Shown piece by piece: positions 26,956-36,951 of a DNA stretch of 64,000 nucleotides; position 1 is the stretch's first letter, and the number at the start of each line of letters is the position of its first letter. This stretch comes from Allorhodopirellula solitaria. Its GTDB lineage: Bacteria; Planctomycetota; Planctomycetia; Pirellulales; Pirellulaceae. Under the pieces are notes generated by a model. It made no database searches and was not told the origin of the DNA. It was given only the letters and a program-made list of their open reading frames with translations. The translations under genes and the position numbers were made by a program. The stretch is taken from the NCBI RefSeq assembly GCF_007859855.1, contig NZ_SJPK01000009.1, positions 176,636-240,635 of the forward strand, in the 5' to 3' direction.

Positions 26956-29736
26956 ATGAAACCGAGTCACAAAATCCCCGCGTTGGTGTTGTTTGTAGCG
27001 ACACTACTGACCCCTCATGTCGTGCTCGGAGCGGAGGCTTCCACCACGAACGCGAACATCCTTGTCCTGCTCGCCGATGACCTCGGCTGGGGAGATGTTG
27101 GATACAACGGAGGCGTTCCTGAAACTCCTCACATTGATTCCCTGTGCCGGGACGGCGTGCGGCTGAGCCGTTTCTATGCCTACCCGGCCTGCAGCCCTTC
27201 GCGTGCAGCGCTGTTGACGGGCCGGTTCCCGCAACGCTACGGAATTTCTGGCCCCGTGCGACCTCGCGATGAGGGCTTGCCGATGAGCGAAACCTTGCTA
27301 CCCGCCGCGTTTCAAAACGCCGGTTACCAAACTAGCCTGATCGGCAAGTGGCACCTGGGGCTCGCCGGCGATCAAGCGCATCCCATCCGACGAGGATTCG
27401 ATCACTTCTACGGCTTCCTCGACGCATCGATCGACTACTACAAGCACACCACTGGACGGGGCCAGGTCGATTGGCAACGCGATGGAAAAGATGTCATTGA
27501 ATCGGGCTACGCAACCGATCTGCTCGCCGATGAAGCCGTACGCCAGATCCGCACCTCCGACTCCGAATCACCATTTTGCATTGTCGTTTCCTTCAGTGCT
27601 CCTCATTCACCTTTTCAAGCGCCTGCGAACCTCGTCGCAAAGTATCGCAACAACCTCAGCGAAACCGAAGCAACCTACGCGGCGATGGTCGACTCGATGG
27701 ATCAAGGCATCGGCCGCATTCTTGACGCGATTGACGACCAACAACTACGCGACAACACCATCGTCGTGTTTGCATCGGACAATGGTGCGGCAAGAGCTGG
27801 AACGAACGATCCCTTTCGCGGGCAGAAACGCCAGGTCTACGAGGGCGGAATCCACGTCCCCTGCGTGATCCGCGCTCCCGGACTCCGAGCTGGAACCGAA
27901 AACGAACAGCTCTGTGCCATCCACGACCTCTTCCCAACACTCGCTGCAGCCACCGGTACCACGATCCCAGCGGCGAAACCGCTCGACGGATTCAGTCTCT
28001 GGTCGCAGTTGGTCAGTGGCAAGCCGAGTTCGCGAACCATCGTGCTCGCCGAAAACGATCATGCCATCATCCGCGACGACTGGAAATTGATTCAGTTTGC
28101 CAACGGGGACACGGAACTCTACAACTTGCGTGTGGACCCAACGGAAGCTCAAAACTTGGCCGATGCAAAGCCCGAGGTTGCCTCGCGACTGTTATCTCAA
28201 CTGACACAGTACCGCGTAGTTGTCCAAACAGATGGCCCCGCCGAGGATGCGATCGAGACACTCGTGGCTGAGCGGAACCGGTCGAATCCAACGTCCGACG
28301 ACCTGCAGGAAGGTGAATCGCTGGCCGCGGCAACACTCATCGGCGACGCCAGGTACGGCGTACTCGGAGATCATCGGGTCGAGGCCAACGGACGCGGAAT
28401 CCGCTTGCTCTCCAGCGAAGACGTCGATGGCAACGGCAAATTCGCGGGCGTTGCCTACCTACAGAGCAATCAGGTTTCGCCCAGCCAACGCTGGTATCGC
28501 TTCTACATTTCAGGACTCGCTCAAGACAATTTCGCTGTCGATCAAGACGACCTGTATCTCAAAGTCGAGTTTCTGCAAAAGAACGGCACCAACTCGCTGG
28601 ACTCCATCACCGAGCGAATCTACCCACAGGTTATGCAAGAACGCGAAGATTTTTTCGATCACGCGACCAACGAGAGTCTTGGTCACGCGATGTGGCGAAC
28701 CTACGCGATGGACTTCCGCACACCGTTCGCCAAAGTCGATACGCTGAGACTGAGTGTCGGTTTTGCACAGGGGAAGAACCAAGGCGGCAAGAGCGAGTTC
28801 TGGATCAACTCGATGGACATCGAACCCATCAATGTTCCCGCTAACTATCAGGCCACCAAGCCGGCGATCCACGAGTTTCCTCAGCCAGATGAATCCAAAC
28901 TGATCGCACTCGGCGGTCGCTGGTACTTCCACCCGCACAATGGAGAACAAGAGGCGCCGCAGCAGTTCGACCACACCAATGCCGAACAGCTTCTCTATAA
29001 AACGGATCGCTACCATGCTCCCTTTGCTGGCAACATGAGTTCTTGGTTGCGTACCGGATACCTCGATTTCAATGGCGACGAAGTCACCGAAGACAAGCAC
29101 AAACCTTATGCGGTTGTCATTACCTTCACCGACGACCACCTTGTCATGCGAAGTCGAAACCTGCCGAACCATCCGACGGCAACCTTCCCTGACCGCTGGC
29201 GAATGCTCGACGGCAATCCGTCGTACATCCAAGAGCAGGCAAACACATGGCACATCCCGTTAAACCCCAAACGTGATCCAGATGCGATTGCCATGGACGC
29301 GAAAAACGCAAACCAGGCGCTGCCAATGGGTGCGATCGGTGTCGCCACCAACGGTGTCATCTTCTTCAATCCCTTTGACCATATCTTCGAAACCGATGCG
29401 GTGTGGCGTCTCGATCGTTGCTGCGGCCACCCGAGTCCACGGCAGCAGTACCACTATCACAAGTACCCCGTGTGTGTGAAAACGCCTTGGAGTGACGAAG
29501 GGCAATCGCATTCGAGTGTGATCGGGTTCGCGTTCGATGGCTTCCCCGTCTACGGGCCTTACGAGTCCAAAGGCTTGCTCGCCAAGGATGCGACGAACAA
29601 CCCGCTGAACGATTTCAATCTTCACGAAGACCCTGATCGTGGCCCTCACTATCATGTGACCCCCGGCGAGTACCCTCACATCATCGGAGGATACTGGGGC
29701 CAAATCGACACGAACAATCGTCCCGGCCGGCGATAA
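26956..29736 (+). CDS. Secreted sulfatase fused to a YHYH-domain protein
   Basis: A 926-residue protein using the ATG at 26956, which starts a signal peptide (IPALVLFVATLLTPHVVLGA). Residues about 28-440 are an arylsulfatase: N-terminal metal motif LLADDLGWGDVGY, the maturation motif CSPSR (Cys converted to formylglycine in active enzymes), GKWHLG and ASDNGA. A middle segment (about 460-640) looks like a carbohydrate-binding or jelly-roll fold. The C-terminal 280 residues have YHYHKYP and GFAFDGFPVYGPYE, then HEDPDRGPHYHVTPGEYPH, the YHYH-protein signature (cupredoxin-like, probable copper binding). The fusion suggests one protein combining desulfation and a metal-binding module. The stop TAA is also the first three bases of a dispersed repeat. 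Confidence 0.92.
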   Translation: MKPSHKIPALVLFVATLLTPHVVLGAEASTTNANILVLLADDLGWGDVGYNGGVPETPHIDSLCRDGVRLSRFYAYPACSPSRAALLTGRFPQRYGISGPVRPRDEGLPMSETLLPAAFQNAGYQTSLIGKWHLGLAGDQAHPIRRGFDHFYGFLDASIDYYKHTTGRGQVDWQRDGKDVIESGYATDLLADEAVRQIRTSDSESPFCIVVSFSAPHSPFQAPANLVAKYRNNLSETEATYAAMVDSMDQGIGRILDAIDDQQLRDNTIVVFASDNGAARAGTNDPFRGQKRQVYEGGIHVPCVIRAPGLRAGTENEQLCAIHDLFPTLAAATGTTIPAAKPLDGFSLWSQLVSGKPSSRTIVLAENDHAIIRDDWKLIQFANGDTELYNLRVDPTEAQNLADAKPEVASRLLSQLTQYRVVVQTDGPAEDAIETLVAERNRSNPTSDDLQEGESLAAATLIGDARYGVLGDHRVEANGRGIRLLSSEDVDGNGKFAGVAYLQSNQVSPSQRWYRFYISGLAQDNFAVDQDDLYLKVEFLQKNGTNSLDSITERIYPQVMQEREDFFDHATNESLGHAMWRTYAMDFRTPFAKVDTLRLSVGFAQGKNQGGKSEFWINSMDIEPINVPANYQATKPAIHEFPQPDESKLIALGGRWYFHPHNGEQEAPQQFDHTNAEQLLYKTDRYHAPFAGNMSSWLRTGYLDFNGDEVTEDKHKPYAVVITFTDDHLVMRSRNLPNHPTATFPDRWRMLDGNPSYIQEQANTWHIPLNPKRDPDAIAMDAKNANQALPMGAIGVATNGVIFFNPFDHIFETDAVWRLDRCCGHPSPRQQYHYHKYPVCVKTPWSDEGQSHSSVIGFAFDGFPVYGPYESKGLLAKDATNNPLNDFNLHEDPDRGPHYHVTPGEYPHIIGGYWGQIDTNNRPGRR

Positions 29737-30050
29737 GCATCGGCCTTCGGTAGTGGACGAGAGGCCCCGGCGCCTCCTGTTGATTACCCACAAGACTTTG
29801 TACGCCGAAGGCGTTCAAGAAAATAGCCGGTGGTCGAGCGCAAGCGAACACCACCGGAAAAGTCGCGAGACGCAGGAGCCAACCCCGAACGGGGTTGAAG
29901 ATCATCCAAGACGAGGTCTGCGACCCACTTCGGGGTCGACGTTCTACGACCAACGAGCCCCCGTAGGTGGCGCTGCGCTGACCTGCGGCTATTTTCTGCC
30001 ATCCCTTCGGGATGTTTGGAAGGGAGGACTCGTCGCCTCGTCCACTACGG
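29734..30050. repeat. Composite palindromic dispersed repeat at the 3' end of the sulfatase gene
   Basis: It begins TAAGCATCGG and GTAGTGGACGAG and ends with the complement CTCGTCGCCTCGTCCACTAC. The interior carries CCTCCTGTTGATTACCCACA and a CTGACCTGCGGCTATTTTCT segment that recur at 21100, 21424 and 62060. No gene inside. Confidence 0.75.
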
Positions 30051-30091
30051 GGTGGATTCACGTGGGGAGCGGGGCAGCCTAGACTGCTGCG

Positions 30092-30853
30092 ATGCCTGCC
30101 GACTCCACCCTCGCCGCCCCACCTCGCCGCTGGCAACTGTTGGTCAGCGTGCGTAATCTGGACGAAGCCAAGACTGCGGCGGCGCTCGGCGTCGACATCA
30201 TCGATTTCAAAGAGCCACGGCGGGGACCGCTTGCTCCGGTCGACGCGGCCGTGTGGGAGGCCGCAGCGCAAGCCTTGCCCGACGCGTCCCTATCGGCCGC
30301 CCTCGGTGAGTCCGATTCCGCATTGCGATTGGCCAGCCGCGTGCCTGCGACTTTCCGGTTTGCCAAAGTCGGCCCCAGCGGATTGCGGGCAGCATCAGAC
30401 CTGACGGATCTCTGGAGCGAACTTCCGCTCCCCGCCAGTGTTGAGCTGGTCCCCGTCGCCTATGCCGATGCTGACACCGCTGCCTGCGTCGAAGTGGAAC
30501 AGGTGCTCGAGCTCGTGATTGCGGCAGGTCGAACGCGAATGCTGATTGACACGTTCAGCAAAGACGGTCGGTCGCTATTCGATCATCTCACCCACGATCA
30601 TCTGGTGAGGCTCTTGAGGCGAGCCAACGCGGCCGGGGTGTGGGTTGCCCTGGCGGGATCCGTCCGGCTCGATCAGGTTGCCGAGTTCGCCGAGCAGCCC
30701 GTGGTTGCAGGGTGCTGGGGTGTCCGCGGTGATGTCTGCGTCCCCAGCGTTGATCGTGTCCCGAGCGTTAATCCGGCCGAGCGGCGTGCTGGCCAATTGG
30801 ATGCCGATCGGGTCCACGCGTGGATGCAAACGCTGCAGACCCACGGCAACTGA
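30092..30853 (+). CDS. mfnB: (5-formylfuran-3-yl)methyl phosphate synthase
   Basis: A 253-residue TIM-barrel enzyme that, in methanogens, condenses two glyceraldehyde-3-phosphate molecules to the furan precursor of methanofuran. It begins with the family signature LLVSVRNLDEAKTAAALG and DIIDFKEPRRG, whose lysine corresponds to the active-site Lys27 of the Methanocaldococcus enzyme. MLIDTFSKDGRSLFDH carries the second essential lysine (Lys155 equivalent). ASLSAALGE and FAKVGPSG also fit. In planctomycetes and methylotrophs it supports methanofuran-type cofactors of tetrahydromethanopterin-linked C1 oxidation. No other C1 gene is nearby. Short 5' extension; the start is not supported by a strong ribosome site. 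Confidence 0.88.
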   Translation: MPADSTLAAPPRRWQLLVSVRNLDEAKTAAALGVDIIDFKEPRRGPLAPVDAAVWEAAAQALPDASLSAALGESDSALRLASRVPATFRFAKVGPSGLRAASDLTDLWSELPLPASVELVPVAYADADTAACVEVEQVLELVIAAGRTRMLIDTFSKDGRSLFDHLTHDHLVRLLRRANAAGVWVALAGSVRLDQVAEFAEQPVVAGCWGVRGDVCVPSVDRVPSVNPAERRAGQLDADRVHAWMQTLQTHGN

Positions 30854-30892
30854 ACCGGTCGGCTCGCGAAGATTTCAATCGCGTTGACGCGT

Positions 30893-33800
30893 TTACGGAC
30901 GCGTCGCGATCTCGATCGGACGCACCAAGCCGAGATAGGCCATCAGGTCTCGCACCTGAGTCTGGGTTAGGTCATCGATCAGACCGCTAGGCATGATGCT
31001 GGTGCCGTTGGGGGTCACCGAATCAACCTCGCCATCGGGGATGAACGTGACTTCATTCCTGGCGTCACGAACCTGCACCCCATCGCTAACGTCGCTGACC
31101 ATGCCCACGTGGACCTGGCCTGAAACAGTCAGGACTTGCTTGCTCGCATATTGGTTACTGACCACATGGGAGGGATGCAAAATCGACTCCAGAATCTCAC
31201 GACGTGTGAAACGTTTAGCGAGATTGGTCAGATCGGGCCCGATCGACTCACCGATTCCTTGGTGGCGGTGACAGGTAGCACACTGGGCACTTTCAAAAAC
31301 GGTTGTGCCCGCATGCACGTCGCCGGCTTCCCCATCGTCCGAATCGAGGTAAGTGAGCAGTTGGTCGAGATCCCATTTCGATTCATCCACACTCGGCAGT
31401 TCTGCGGCGGGCCGATCGGGGAATGTTTTCGCGTACCAACGTTGCCATAGTCTCATGGTGGGAGCTGCCTCCTCGGGACGCTGCATGCCCGTCCAGTGCT
31501 CGAGCAGTCGCTCCACCTTCTCAAAGCTTGTGTGTTGCTTTTCAGCCCGCAGTCCCATCAGCACGAGAGCGCGAAGGGCCATGGGGTCATCGGTTGCGAT
31601 GGGAACGCCCCGCAACTTCGAGACGACCTCCTCGGCAGCCGGGCCATCGAGAATATTCAGGCTACGAACCAGGTAGTCCCAGTTTTCTCCGCCCGGTTTC
31701 TGGGCGAGTGCCAACGCGACAACGGCGCGGCGTTCCGGTTCGGTGCGCCAGATTTTGCGTAGGTGTTCGCCCGATTCCTCATCGGCGGCGGTCGATAACA
31801 TCGCAATGATGCCAGTCCGCAAGCGACGATGCACATCGTCAATCTTGGGTTCCGCCATCAGCTGGGTGTCGAGGCTGCGAAGCTTTTCAGCTGTCGCGTC
31901 GTCGATCGGTCTTTGCAGACGGAAGATGGCACTGAGCGCCGCGTTTCGCCAACGAGCTCCTTCGTCCAGGATCGCCTGCACGTCGTCATCGGAGAGATGC
32001 TGGGCAAAGTCTCGCGTGACGCTCACCATGTACATCGGCAACGACCCTTCGGAGTCTTCGCTGGCGATGCGTTCGTACATCTTCAGCATCGCGAAACGCT
32101 CTTGGGCAGTCCAATCTCGTTGGATCATCTGCAGACACATCGCGGTCAAAACGCGATCGAGTTTGGGAGCGTCCGATTCAATGTACTCCATCGCTCGGGG
32201 AACGATCGCTTCGGCTTGCAGGTACGCAGCCAGGCGAATCAGTTCATGATTGATACGGGAATCGCCTGAAGGAAACTCAGCGGCAATGCGATCTCGCAGC
32301 CAAGTCACCTCGGTCGGCTCGATTTGACAACGGCTCAAAGTGACTTGGCACAACCGTAGCGTATCGACAAAATCCTTGTCACTGAGGAACCCTTTCATCA
32401 GTTCGCCTGCTCGCTGCAGTACGACGTCACCGGTCTCGGTGGAAGGATCCGCAGCCACGAGGGCCAACATGCCGACCAGAGCGATGCGTGTGTCCTCGGT
32501 GCTCAGAACGGATTCCTTCCAAGTGTTCACGGGCATCCGCTGCAGCACCTGCCTAGCGACGTACGAGACAGACCGGTCACGGCTCGCGAGCAGAGGCAGC
32601 AACGCACTGGCGTCTTCGGGGAACTGCTCGCTACGAAGAATCGCTTCACATGCGGTACGAATCACTCGCGCGTCGCTGTCGCTGAGCAATTCTTCGAGGC
32701 GCCGGGCCGCTCCGGGAGAAGGAGACAGTCCCAATTGCATGGTGGCACGGCGACGGACCGCTTCGTTTTCGGTTTGCGAGAGTTCGAGAAGCAACTCTTC
32801 GCTCGGCACGGGCCCGTACATTTGCATCAGGTTGATCGCTCGAACACGGTAGGCCGCAGGATTCTCATCGCTATAGGCAACGCCTGCGACTTGACGGTCC
32901 CAGTCATCACCGAGTTCATGACGAACCGTCGCGATCGCTTGCCGACCCCAGGCTGCATCGAGTTGGGGTTGGCGAACAGCGGCGGCGATTCCGCTGCCCA
33001 TCTCTTTCATCGCATCGGGCACCTTGCCCTGATAGACCACACGGTAAACACCGCCGGCGGTCCCGCGACCTCCGGTGCAGAAATACAACGCACCGTCAGC
33101 ACCCACTGCGAGATCCGTCACGTTGAGCGGTGTGCCCCTGAGGAAGACTTCACTGTCAGCGGAGTAGCCGCCACCATTCGGTTTCAACCGCACATTGAGA
33201 ATCCGTCCCTCCGACCAATCCGCCAGGAAGAGACTGTCGTGATAGCGGACGGGGAACATGTGATGTTCATAGCATTCGATCCCCGTGGGGCTGCCACGAC
33301 CGGTATCGAGCAGGTTCGGCAAGCGGTCAAAGTAGTACTCAGGCCATTTGGCCCAACCGGTTCTCCATCCAAACTCTCCCGCCTCGGTGATTTCCATCAG
33401 CGCGGTCGGTCGATACCAAGGGGTCTCGATATCCGCTTCCATGTCCGCATCATGCACGAACAGGCTGCCCGAGGGATGGAACGCGAGGTCGTAGGTGTTG
33501 CGCAGTCCACCGGCGACGCGTTCGATAACTTTCCCTTCAATATCGGTGCGAATGATGGTACCGCCAGGGGCCTCGATCCCACGGCCATGTCCGCCTGGGT
33601 CTTCGAATCGCGCCAGCAGATCGCCTTCATAAATGTCGCGTAAGGTTTCGCCTTTGCCCGTTTTGCCGATCGGTTGCACGTAGCTTCCTAAAGACACGTA
33701 GATCATCCCATCGGGGCCGAGACGTAGACCGTGCGGACCATGTTCGCCACCCTCGCCCCGGAACTTCATCAACGTCTTGACCGTTTCCAGGCTGCCGTCG

Positions 33801-34732
33801 CGATTGCTATCGCTGAGCCGGTACAGTGCCGTCCCATCGGGACCTTCGCCGGTAACGAAGACCTCGCCATTGAGTGGTAGGATCCCCTGGATCGATTCGA
33901 CTTTATCACAGTAGGTGCGAACGTCTTCGGGAACGCCGTCGTCGTCGCGGTCCACCGCGATCAACAGCGGCCCCTGCTCTTGAGACAGCACCACGTGCCC
34001 GAACTCGTCGAATGCCATGGCGATCACCGAGCCAACTTGTTCGTCGTTGAGCACCCGCTGGACACCAAAGCCGCGCTGGATTTGAAATCGCTCGCTGTGT
34101 TCCGTTTCCGAGGCCACGGCAACTTTCTGTTCGCGATCCCAGGGTACTGTTTCGCCCAGCACGCCGAACGAAGACGCCGATACCCACGTCCGATCATTGA
34201 AGGTGGGGTGGTCCCACATTCCCTGCTCATCCAGGCTCGTCCGCCAACTGGGGTCGGAACTGAACGTGTACCACTTGTCTTCGGTCTCCGGACGGATCGA
34301 AACGCGTGCGACCAGGGCTGCGGTGGAGCCCTTGGTATTCTCAACGCGAATGGCGACCACATTTCGACCTGCCTCGAGATAGTCCGTAATCTCGATTTCC
34401 TGCATCTCGCGGTAGGACTGGCCCTTTCCGATCACGCGTCCATTGACACGAACTTCGTAGTCGTCATCGGCGGCGATCTCCACAAAGCCCTCGCCCCGTT
34501 CTCGCAGGTTCAAAACTTTGCGGAACCAGCAGGTTTCCCCGACCTCGATGGCTTGGTCCGGCGTCGTTCCGCCAGCCCAAATCCATTGGGCTTCCGTCGC
34601 CGTTGCCACGGAACCTGTCGACAGCCCAGGCAATAGAGGGAGGCCCAGCCCCAACGAGGAGGCGATGCCGATCGCGATTACGGCAAACAGCGATAAATGA
34701 CGTCCTGCAAACATTACTGACTGGCCTTCCAT
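30893..34732 (-). CDS. PVC-type haem-binding CxxCH protein with jelly-roll, beta-propeller and HEAT domains
   Basis: A 1279-residue exported protein; the first ATG is used, and one six codons later (34714) is an alternative. After a signal sequence, residues about 45-150 form a jelly-roll (EAQWIWAGGTT, DDDYEVRVNGRVIGKG). About 200-560 is an NHL/sugar-dehydrogenase-like propeller (GPHGLRLGPDGMIYVSLG, YDLAFHPSGSLFVHDAD). About 590-1120 is a run of HEAT-like helical pairs. The C-terminal 140 residues carry CATCH in a cytochrome-c-like domain, with GPDLTNLAKRFTRREILESI and IMPSGLIDDL, hallmarks of the family. Such proteins are numerous in planctomycetes and are thought to act in periplasmic sugar oxidation; the substrate is not deducible. 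Confidence 0.93.
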   Translation of the reverse strand: MEGQSVMFAGRHLSLFAVIAIGIASSLGLGLPLLPGLSTGSVATATEAQWIWAGGTTPDQAIEVGETCWFRKVLNLRERGEGFVEIAADDDYEVRVNGRVIGKGQSYREMQEIEITDYLEAGRNVVAIRVENTKGSTAALVARVSIRPETEDKWYTFSSDPSWRTSLDEQGMWDHPTFNDRTWVSASSFGVLGETVPWDREQKVAVASETEHSERFQIQRGFGVQRVLNDEQVGSVIAMAFDEFGHVVLSQEQGPLLIAVDRDDDGVPEDVRTYCDKVESIQGILPLNGEVFVTGEGPDGTALYRLSDSNRDGSLETVKTLMKFRGEGGEHGPHGLRLGPDGMIYVSLGSYVQPIGKTGKGETLRDIYEGDLLARFEDPGGHGRGIEAPGGTIIRTDIEGKVIERVAGGLRNTYDLAFHPSGSLFVHDADMEADIETPWYRPTALMEITEAGEFGWRTGWAKWPEYYFDRLPNLLDTGRGSPTGIECYEHHMFPVRYHDSLFLADWSEGRILNVRLKPNGGGYSADSEVFLRGTPLNVTDLAVGADGALYFCTGGRGTAGGVYRVVYQGKVPDAMKEMGSGIAAAVRQPQLDAAWGRQAIATVRHELGDDWDRQVAGVAYSDENPAAYRVRAINLMQMYGPVPSEELLLELSQTENEAVRRRATMQLGLSPSPGAARRLEELLSDSDARVIRTACEAILRSEQFPEDASALLPLLASRDRSVSYVARQVLQRMPVNTWKESVLSTEDTRIALVGMLALVAADPSTETGDVVLQRAGELMKGFLSDKDFVDTLRLCQVTLSRCQIEPTEVTWLRDRIAAEFPSGDSRINHELIRLAAYLQAEAIVPRAMEYIESDAPKLDRVLTAMCLQMIQRDWTAQERFAMLKMYERIASEDSEGSLPMYMVSVTRDFAQHLSDDDVQAILDEGARWRNAALSAIFRLQRPIDDATAEKLRSLDTQLMAEPKIDDVHRRLRTGIIAMLSTAADEESGEHLRKIWRTEPERRAVVALALAQKPGGENWDYLVRSLNILDGPAAEEVVSKLRGVPIATDDPMALRALVLMGLRAEKQHTSFEKVERLLEHWTGMQRPEEAAPTMRLWQRWYAKTFPDRPAAELPSVDESKWDLDQLLTYLDSDDGEAGDVHAGTTVFESAQCATCHRHQGIGESIGPDLTNLAKRFTRREILESILHPSHVVSNQYASKQVLTVSGQVHVGMVSDVSDGVQVRDARNEVTFIPDGEVDSVTPNGTSIMPSGLIDDLTQTQVRDLMAYLGLVRPIEIATRP

Positions 34733-35363
34733 GGCGAGAAATCAGACTTCCCTTGAAAACTGCGCTGGGGAGAAAACACCCCAGAAATCCGCAATATGAT
34801 CAATTCACAACCTGCGGTATCAAAAATGCAGGCAAGACCGCAAGCCCAACGCGAAATTTCTCAACGCCGGCGGCCCGGTTCGTCGGCTCGGGGAGCTACT
34901 TCGATGGGCCACCATGTCGCCGCACTCTCGGCGCGTGGGTGAGCTGCAATGCAGCTGATCGCACCTCAAAACGAGCATCGACGGGGATGCTGCCTCCCGT
35001 GCCACAGATATCCTCCCAACCATTCTCCTTAATCGGCAAAGTCGGCCCAATCGCCGTCTTTTTCTCAATTCGCGCATGGCGGTCGAAAAGACGCTAAATC
35101 AGCAGTTCTCCTGCACTTCCATCGCGAGTCGAGTGGTCTCGTCACCGATAACCTACCGCAGCAGCACCGATGCATGGAGCTGAGCTACCCAGCCTCTTTG
35201 CAGCGGCGAAACGAACGTCGTTGCGAACACGAGAGCTGGGGCAATGGCAACCCATGGCGGTTATTTCTCTCTGTTGTAGGCGGCATCAGATAGCGATTTA
35301 GATCCATGCTATCGAACCTTGTACTACTATCCATTATGGACTTTGGGGAGTTAATAAATAGCA
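34733..35363. other. Intergenic region upstream of the porin gene
   Basis: About 630 bases without a supported gene. It becomes AT-richer towards the 3' end. A GGGGAG purine stretch lies 14 bases before the porin ATG, rather far for a ribosome-binding site. No clear promoter or repeat was identified. Confidence 0.45.
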
Positions 35364-36731
35364 ATGAAGCTTCGTAAACTAGCGATCATCGCCGCCGTCG
35401 CCTGTGGCATTCCCGCCGGCCACGCTCGGGCTGAACAGCCAACTGACATTCAACCTGTTTCGCATGCCGCCCAGTGCGACTGCGGACAACCCGTCTGCGG
35501 ATGCGAATCCGTTGAACCGGCCTACCAGCTTGGCGATTTCGCCTTGGCCGGTTGTGACGACCCCGCCTGCGACGGCGGGTGTGATTCCGCCTGCGATTCG
35601 GCGGCCTGCTATGGAGGCAGCTTCTGTGGCGACAGCGAACTCGACGATCCCTGGACGCTGTTCGGCGAACACGACGGCTGGGTAGCCGGCGGGTGGACGA
35701 ACATCGGCTACCACACCAGCAATAACGCGGGTGCCGGTATCCTTGGAACTGGCGGCGCACCAGCGAACTTCAACAACTATGCCGACCGGGTGCAACTGCA
35801 ACAGCAATGGCTATATGCAGAAAAGGTTACCGATGGCACCGACGGATTGAGTTTCGGCGGTCGGATCGACTACGTCTACGGCACCGATGGTCCTGACACG
35901 CAGGCATTCGGCGTGGCCAACAATAGCTACGACAACTCCTGGGACAATGGCGGCGCATACGGCCACGCACTTCCACAGGTCTATGGCGAAGTCGCTTACG
36001 GCAACACGACGGTGAAGGTCGGTCACTTCTTTACCATCGAGGGTTACGAAGTCGTCGCAGCGACCGGGAACTTCTTCTACAGCCGCGAGTTCACGTTCTA
36101 CAACGCCGAACCATTCACCCATACCGGTGTCCTGGCAACGCACACGATGAACGATGACAAGACCACCTTGTACGGCGGCTGGGTGACGGGTTGGGACAGC
36201 GGCTTTGAAGACAATGGTGATGCATTCTTGGGCGGGATCGGCCATCAGTTCACCGACAACTTCAGCTTGCTCTACACCACCTGTATGGGACGCTTCAACG
36301 ACGATGTTGCCAGTCCTAACTTTGGCGAACGCGGCACGGACCACTGCTTCATCGCAACGACGCAGTTGACGGATAAACTGATGAACATGATTCAGTTCGA
36401 CTACCTCGATACAAACGATGCGGCGGACGCGTTGGTGCGGCGGGCGTATGGGTTGAATGTCGACTTCATCTATCAGGTGAATGATCGTCTCGCCTTGGGC
36501 AGTCGGACGGAGTACTTCAACTGGGCGACACCGCAAGTGCGTGCCGCGAACCCCGGCCTCAACAATGCCGACCTGTTCAATCAAACCATTGGCATCAACT
36601 ACAACCTCACCGCCAATGTAAAGATTCGTCCAGAAGTACGCTGGATCGTCGATTATGACAGGACCGGCGTGAACGAAGATTTTGCACGCAACAAAGCCAT
36701 CTTCGGCATGGATGCGATCTTCACGTTCTAA
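35364..36731 (+). CDS. Outer-membrane beta-barrel porin (BBP2-like) with Cys-rich N-terminus
   Basis: A 455-residue protein with a signal peptide (MKLRKLAIIAAVACGIPAG, cleavage near ARA). Residues about 35-95 hold at least a dozen cysteines (CDCGQPVCGCES, CDDPACDGGCDSACDSAACY), then DPWTLFGEHDGWVAGGWTNIGY starts the barrel (shown split: DPWTLFGEHDG and WVAGGWTNIGY). Alternating strands follow (YGEVAYGNTTVKVGHFF, NFSLLYTTCMGRF) and the protein ends IFGMDAIFTF with a terminal Phe. This fits the planctomycete putative beta-barrel porin-2 family. The Cys-rich segment may cross-link the porin to the proteinaceous wall; that is inference. A strong terminator follows. Confidence 0.88.
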   Translation: MKLRKLAIIAAVACGIPAGHARAEQPTDIQPVSHAAQCDCGQPVCGCESVEPAYQLGDFALAGCDDPACDGGCDSACDSAACYGGSFCGDSELDDPWTLFGEHDGWVAGGWTNIGYHTSNNAGAGILGTGGAPANFNNYADRVQLQQQWLYAEKVTDGTDGLSFGGRIDYVYGTDGPDTQAFGVANNSYDNSWDNGGAYGHALPQVYGEVAYGNTTVKVGHFFTIEGYEVVAATGNFFYSREFTFYNAEPFTHTGVLATHTMNDDKTTLYGGWVTGWDSGFEDNGDAFLGGIGHQFTDNFSLLYTTCMGRFNDDVASPNFGERGTDHCFIATTQLTDKLMNMIQFDYLDTNDAADALVRRAYGLNVDFIYQVNDRLALGSRTEYFNWATPQVRAANPGLNNADLFNQTIGINYNLTANVKIRPEVRWIVDYDRTGVNEDFARNKAIFGMDAIFTF

Positions 36732-36756
36732 GTAGCAGCGGAAGACTGTTCAACAG

Positions 36757-36828
36757 CCTATCCGGAAACCGAGAACAGCTCACGCCGCTTGCGGCGGATC
36801 TGTTCACGGTTCTCGGATAGGTTTTTTT
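36757..36828 (+). terminator. Rho-independent terminator after the porin gene
   Basis: CCTATCCGGAAACCGAGAACAG pairs with CTGTTCACGGTTCTCGGATAGG (described as 5' arm 36757-36778 and 3' arm 36800-36821) with small mismatches and an inner CCGC/GCGG stem, followed by seven T residues. Confidence 0.9.
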
Positions 36829-36951
36829 GCGTTGATAGAGCCACTGGCCAGCTTGGTGGAAACTCGGCAATCGGGGGTGGCTTGAACATTGACTCGGGAG
36901 CGGTCACGATAGAGCGGTGGTGTTGGCCGCCCTTCCTCCGTTGATTTCATC

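Noticed and set aside
34820..35097. Short ORFs upstream of the porin
   Set aside because: Both strands show short open frames of Arg/Ser-rich composition with no recognisable domain.
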